Assembly (NCBI GenBank): GCA_016844515.1
Contig: JAERMP010000122.1
Coordinates: forward strand, 1-7,535
Length of the DNA: 7,535 bases
DNA from: Thermoleophilia bacterium
GTDB lineage: Bacteria > Actinomycetota > Thermoleophilia > Gaiellales > Gaiellaceae
Direction: 5' to 3'
The translations under genes and the position numbers were made by a program. Shown here in pieces: positions 5,593-7,535 of the stretch. The notes below the pieces were generated by a model. That model saw only the letters and a program-made list of their open reading frames with translations, made no database searches and was not told where the DNA came from. How positions within the stretch are numbered: position 1 is the stretch's first letter; the number at the start of each line of letters is the position of its first letter.

Positions 5593-6804
5593 GTGAGGAT
5601 TCTCGTCGTCGGAACCGGCGGAGTCGGCTCCGCCTTCGCCGCCATCGCCCAGCGCCGCTCGTTCTTCGAGCGCATCGTGCTTGCCGACTACGACGCCGCT
5701 CGCGCGCGCGACCTCGTCGCCGGGCTCGACGACGATCGCTTCAGCGGACACGGAATCGACGCGTCGAGCGAGGACGCAGTGGTCTCGCTGATCCGAGAGA
5801 CGCGCGCCGATGCCGTCCTGAACGCGGTCGACCCACTCTTCGACGTTCCGATCTTCGACGCGTGCTTCGAGGCCGGCGTCACGTACCTCGACATGGCCAT
5901 GACGCTCTCCGAGCCACATCCGACGAACCCGTACGAGGAGGTCGGCGTCAAGCTCGGCGACTACCAGTTCGATCGGGCCGCCGGGTGGGAGGAGCGCGGG
6001 TTGCTCGCGCTCGTGGGGATCGGGATCGAGCCGGGCGCCGCGGACGTGTTCGCGCGACACGCTGCCGACGAGCTGTTCTCGGAGATCGACGAGGTCGGCA
6101 TCCGCGACGGTGCGAACCTCACTGTCGAGGGCTACGACTTCGCCCCGACCTTCTCCATCTGGACGACGATCGAGGAGTGCCTGAACCCACCGGTGATCTG
6201 GGAGAAGGATCGCGGCTGGTACACGACGGCGCCGTTCTCGGAGCCGGAGGTGTTCGACTTTCCGGAGGGAATCGGCCCGGTCGAATGCGTCAACGTCGAG
6301 CACGAGGAGGTGCTGCTCGTCCCACGCTGGGTCGACTGCAAGCGCGTGACGTTCAAGTACGGGCTCGGCGACGAGTTCATCGACGTGCTGAAGACGCTCC
6401 ATAAGCTCGGGCTCGACTCCAAGGAGAAGCTCAGCGTGAAGGGCGTCGAGGTGGCGCCGCGCGACGTCGTCGCCGCCTCGCTGCCGAACCCGGCGACGCT
6501 CGGCGACCGCATGACCGGGAAAACGTGCGCAGGAACGCTCGCCACCGGTCGCGGAAAGGACGGCGCGCCGAGGAAGACGTACCTCTACCACGTGGTCGAC
6601 AACGAATGGTCGATGCGCGAGTACGGGTCACAGGCGGTCGTCTGGCAGACGGCGCTCAACCCGGTGATCGCGCTCGAGCTGCTTGCATCGGGCGACTGGA
6701 GCGGGACGGGCGTGCTCGGCCCGGAGGCGTTCCCCGCGCAGCCGTTCCTCGACAAGCTCGCCGACTACGGCGCGCCGCACGGCATCCTCGAGCTCGCCCC
6801 CTAG
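5593..6804 (+). CDS. Saccharopine dehydrogenase-family NAD(P)-dependent oxidoreductase, substrate unknown
   Basis: This 403-residue protein starts with a Rossmann dinucleotide-binding fold: VRILVVGTGGVG holds the G7-x-G9-G10-x-G12 fingerprint, with Asp32 at the end of the second strand. The segments LNAVDPLFDVPIFDACFEAGVTYLD (described by positions 76-100) and VGIGIEPGAADVFA (141-154) follow the pattern of the saccharopine dehydrogenase NADP domain, and the remainder (about 155-390) fits its C-terminal substrate domain. Family members include saccharopine dehydrogenase and carboxynorspermidine/carboxyspermidine dehydrogenase, which handle C-N bonds between an amine and an amino acid. The GTG at 5593 is the only start directly before the Rossmann strand; no good Shine-Dalgarno is placed for it (AGGTAG is 13 nt or more upstream). 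It is transcribed away from the polyamine operon across 89 bp, so a role in amine metabolism is inferred. The specific reaction is not determined. Confidence 0.85.
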   Translation: MRILVVGTGGVGSAFAAIAQRRSFFERIVLADYDAARARDLVAGLDDDRFSGHGIDASSEDAVVSLIRETRADAVLNAVDPLFDVPIFDACFEAGVTYLDMAMTLSEPHPTNPYEEVGVKLGDYQFDRAAGWEERGLLALVGIGIEPGAADVFARHAADELFSEIDEVGIRDGANLTVEGYDFAPTFSIWTTIEECLNPPVIWEKDRGWYTTAPFSEPEVFDFPEGIGPVECVNVEHEEVLLVPRWVDCKRVTFKYGLGDEFIDVLKTLHKLGLDSKEKLSVKGVEVAPRDVVAASLPNPATLGDRMTGKTCAGTLATGRGKDGAPRKTYLYHVVDNEWSMREYGSQAVVWQTALNPVIALELLASGDWSGTGVLGPEAFPAQPFLDKLADYGAPHGILELAP

Positions 6805-6898
6805 CGCGGACAGGCCTCCAACGGCCATCTGGCGATCTGACCGGCGCGGGGCGATCATGGCGTCGTCTCAGGTACGTGAGGCGAACTAGGATTGACGA
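6805..6898. other. Spacer between the oxidoreductase and the MoaD-like gene
   Basis: This 94-bp spacer holds no gene. It has a short GGCC-N6-GGCC repeat (near 6813-6826) but no stem followed by a T-run, so no intrinsic terminator is visible. A small CTCA-N6-TGAG dyad lies at 6867-6880, and the last bases carry a possible -10 box and ribosome site for the next gene. Confidence 0.5.
6887..6892 (+). promoter_or_regulatory. Possible leaderless -10 box (TAGGAT) for the MoaD-like gene
   Basis: TAGGAT fits the TAnnnT pattern and ends 6 bp before the ATG at 6899, which is where the -10 of an actinobacterial leaderless transcript would sit. No convincing -35 lies 17-18 bp upstream. The same bases include AGGA (6888-6891), 7 nt before the ATG, which could instead act as a modest Shine-Dalgarno. 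Confidence 0.3.
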
Positions 6899-7159
6899 AT
6901 GGCGAAGGTGAGGTTGCGAGCGCCGCTCTCCGAGCTCGCCGGCGGTCGGCGGGAGCTCGAGCTCGATGGTGCGACGGTCGCCGAGGTTCTCCAGACCCTC
7001 GAGCAAGAGCACCCTGGTGTGAAGGGTTGGATCCTCGACGAGCAGGGCAACATTCGCGAGCACATCAACGTCTTCGTGAACAAGGAATACGGACGGGAGG
7101 AAACCACGCTCGGACCAGACGACCGAGTGCACATCATCCCAGCGATCTCAGGAGGTTGA
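6899..7159 (+). CDS. MoaD/ThiS-family ubiquitin-like sulfur-carrier protein
   Basis: This 86-residue protein has the size and layout of a beta-grasp sulfur carrier. An opening strand (VRLRAPLSELAGG, 4-16), a helix after ATVAEVLQTLEQEHPG (25-40), the strand INVFVNKE (56-63), and the closing DDRVHIIPAISGG (74-86) match the MoaD/ThiS pattern. The C-terminal Gly85-Gly86 is the dipeptide that is adenylated and thiocarboxylated in MoaD, ThiS and CysO. No E1-like enzyme, MoaE, thiazole synthase or JAMM protease is in the window, so the pathway (molybdopterin, thiamine, cysteine or another) is open. The next gene follows 5 bp after the stop, suggesting a two-gene unit. Confidence 0.85.
   Translation: MAKVRLRAPLSELAGGRRELELDGATVAEVLQTLEQEHPGVKGWILDEQGNIREHINVFVNKEYGREETTLGPDDRVHIIPAISGG
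7151..7156 (+). promoter_or_regulatory. Shine-Dalgarno GGAGGT of the beta-propeller gene, made of the Gly-Gly codons of the MoaD-like gene
   Basis: GGA-GGT encodes Gly85-Gly86 and is also a near-ideal ribosome binding site, 8 nt before the GTG at 7165. It supports that start and ties translation of the two genes together. Confidence 0.8.
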
Positions 7160-7164
7160 GAACT

Positions 7165-7535
7165 GTGACGGAGCTACTCGTGGGAACGAAGAAGGGCCTG
7201 TTCGTGCTTCGCGGCGAGCCTGGCGCCGGCTTCGAGGTCGGCGCGCGCGCCTTCGCGGGCGAGCCTGTCGAGTACGCGATGCGCGACGCCCGCACGGGCC
7301 GGTACTTCGCTTGCGTGACCTCGGCGTTCTATGGACCCAAGCTCTTCCTCACGGACGATCCGACCGGCGAGTGGGAGCAGGCGCAAGGCCTGGAGCTCCC
7401 CGAGGGTGCGGAGAAGGCCCTGATCCGCCTCTGGACGGTGACAGCGGGAGAGGAGGATGGCTTGCTCTACGCGGGCGGCGACCCCGGCGTTCTCTTCGAG
7501 AGTCGCGACGGTGGCCTCCATTGGGAGCTGAACAA
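7165..7535 (+). CDS. BNR/Asp-box beta-propeller protein (sialidase-like fold), N-terminal part
   Basis: The first 123 residues are visible; the gene runs past the window end. It begins MTELLVGTKKGLFVLRGEPG, a propeller-type strand repeat (L-x-V-G-T-x-x-G-L-F). Later stretches YFACVTSAFYGPKLFLTDD and LLYAGGDPGVLFESRDGG repeat the same strand pattern. S113-R-D-G-G-L-H-W120 is a clear Asp-box (S-x-D-x-G-x-x-W). Such proteins are usually annotated as WD40/YVTN/BNR-like or exo-alpha-sialidase, but the Asp-box is a fold marker and does not prove glycosidase activity. No signal peptide is present at the N-terminus, which points to a cytoplasmic protein and argues against a secreted sialidase. The GTG start is fixed by GGAGGT 8 nt upstream. 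Its tight link to the MoaD-like gene suggests a shared, unknown function. Confidence 0.8.
   Translation, partial: MTELLVGTKKGLFVLRGEPGAGFEVGARAFAGEPVEYAMRDARTGRYFACVTSAFYGPKLFLTDDPTGEWEQAQGLELPEGAEKALIRLWTVTAGEEDGLLYAGGDPGVLFESRDGGLHWELN

Noticed and set aside
4062..5675. Upstream extension of the PotA frame giving a 903-residue protein
   Set aside because: It is antiparallel-free but lies in another frame of the aldehyde dehydrogenase on the same strand, is Arg-rich without domain features, and PotA has a clear ATG at 4061.
5572..6591. 339-residue minus-strand frame opposite the oxidoreductase
   Set aside because: Its composition (Arg, Val, Leu, Glu-rich with no motif) is typical of an antisense shadow, while the plus strand has a clear Rossmann protein.
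6813..6826. GGCC-N6-GGCC as a terminator after the oxidoreductase
   Set aside because: The stem is only four pairs and no T-run follows.

Overview
The window is GC-rich DNA (by eye well above 60% G+C) with dense ATGA-type gene overlaps, GTG starts and little intergenic space. Together with the protein families present this suggests a high-GC actinobacterium, possibly the Thermoleophilia (Gaiellales/Solirubrobacterales) side. The lineage is an inference; no rRNA or other taxonomic marker is present.

Positions 1-5503 (minus strand, read right to left) hold one six-gene operon. It runs: an aldehyde dehydrogenase closely resembling gamma-aminobutyraldehyde dehydrogenase (4058-5503), the polyamine ABC transporter ATPase PotA (2964-4061), the lipoprotein polyamine-binding protein PotD (1831-2967), the permeases PotB (935-1792) and PotC (84-938), and the first 29 codons of a class-III aminotransferase (1-87, cut by the window edge). 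Four of the five junctions are 4-bp ATGA overlaps. The exception is potD-potB, where a 38-bp gap carries a perfect inverted repeat. The set reads as a putrescine/polyamine import and oxidation module: uptake by PotABCD, transamination to 4-aminobutanal, then oxidation to GABA.

Positions 5504-5592 are an 89-bp divergent promoter region. Positions 5593-6804 (plus strand) encode a saccharopine-dehydrogenase-family oxidoreductase. Its divergent position suggests, but does not prove, a link to amine metabolism.

Positions 6805-6898 are a short spacer with no clear terminator. From 6899 a second plus-strand unit begins: an 86-residue MoaD/ThiS-type ubiquitin-like protein ending in Gly-Gly (6899-7159), followed 5 bp later by a BNR/Asp-box beta-propeller gene that runs off the window (7165-7535). 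The codons for the terminal Gly-Gly also form the Shine-Dalgarno sequence of the propeller gene.

No tRNA, rRNA, CRISPR array, insertion sequence or prophage feature was seen. The most useful leads are the unexplained partner of the polyamine operon (the saccharopine-dehydrogenase-like gene), the MoaD-like/beta-propeller pair, and the potD-potB hairpin.
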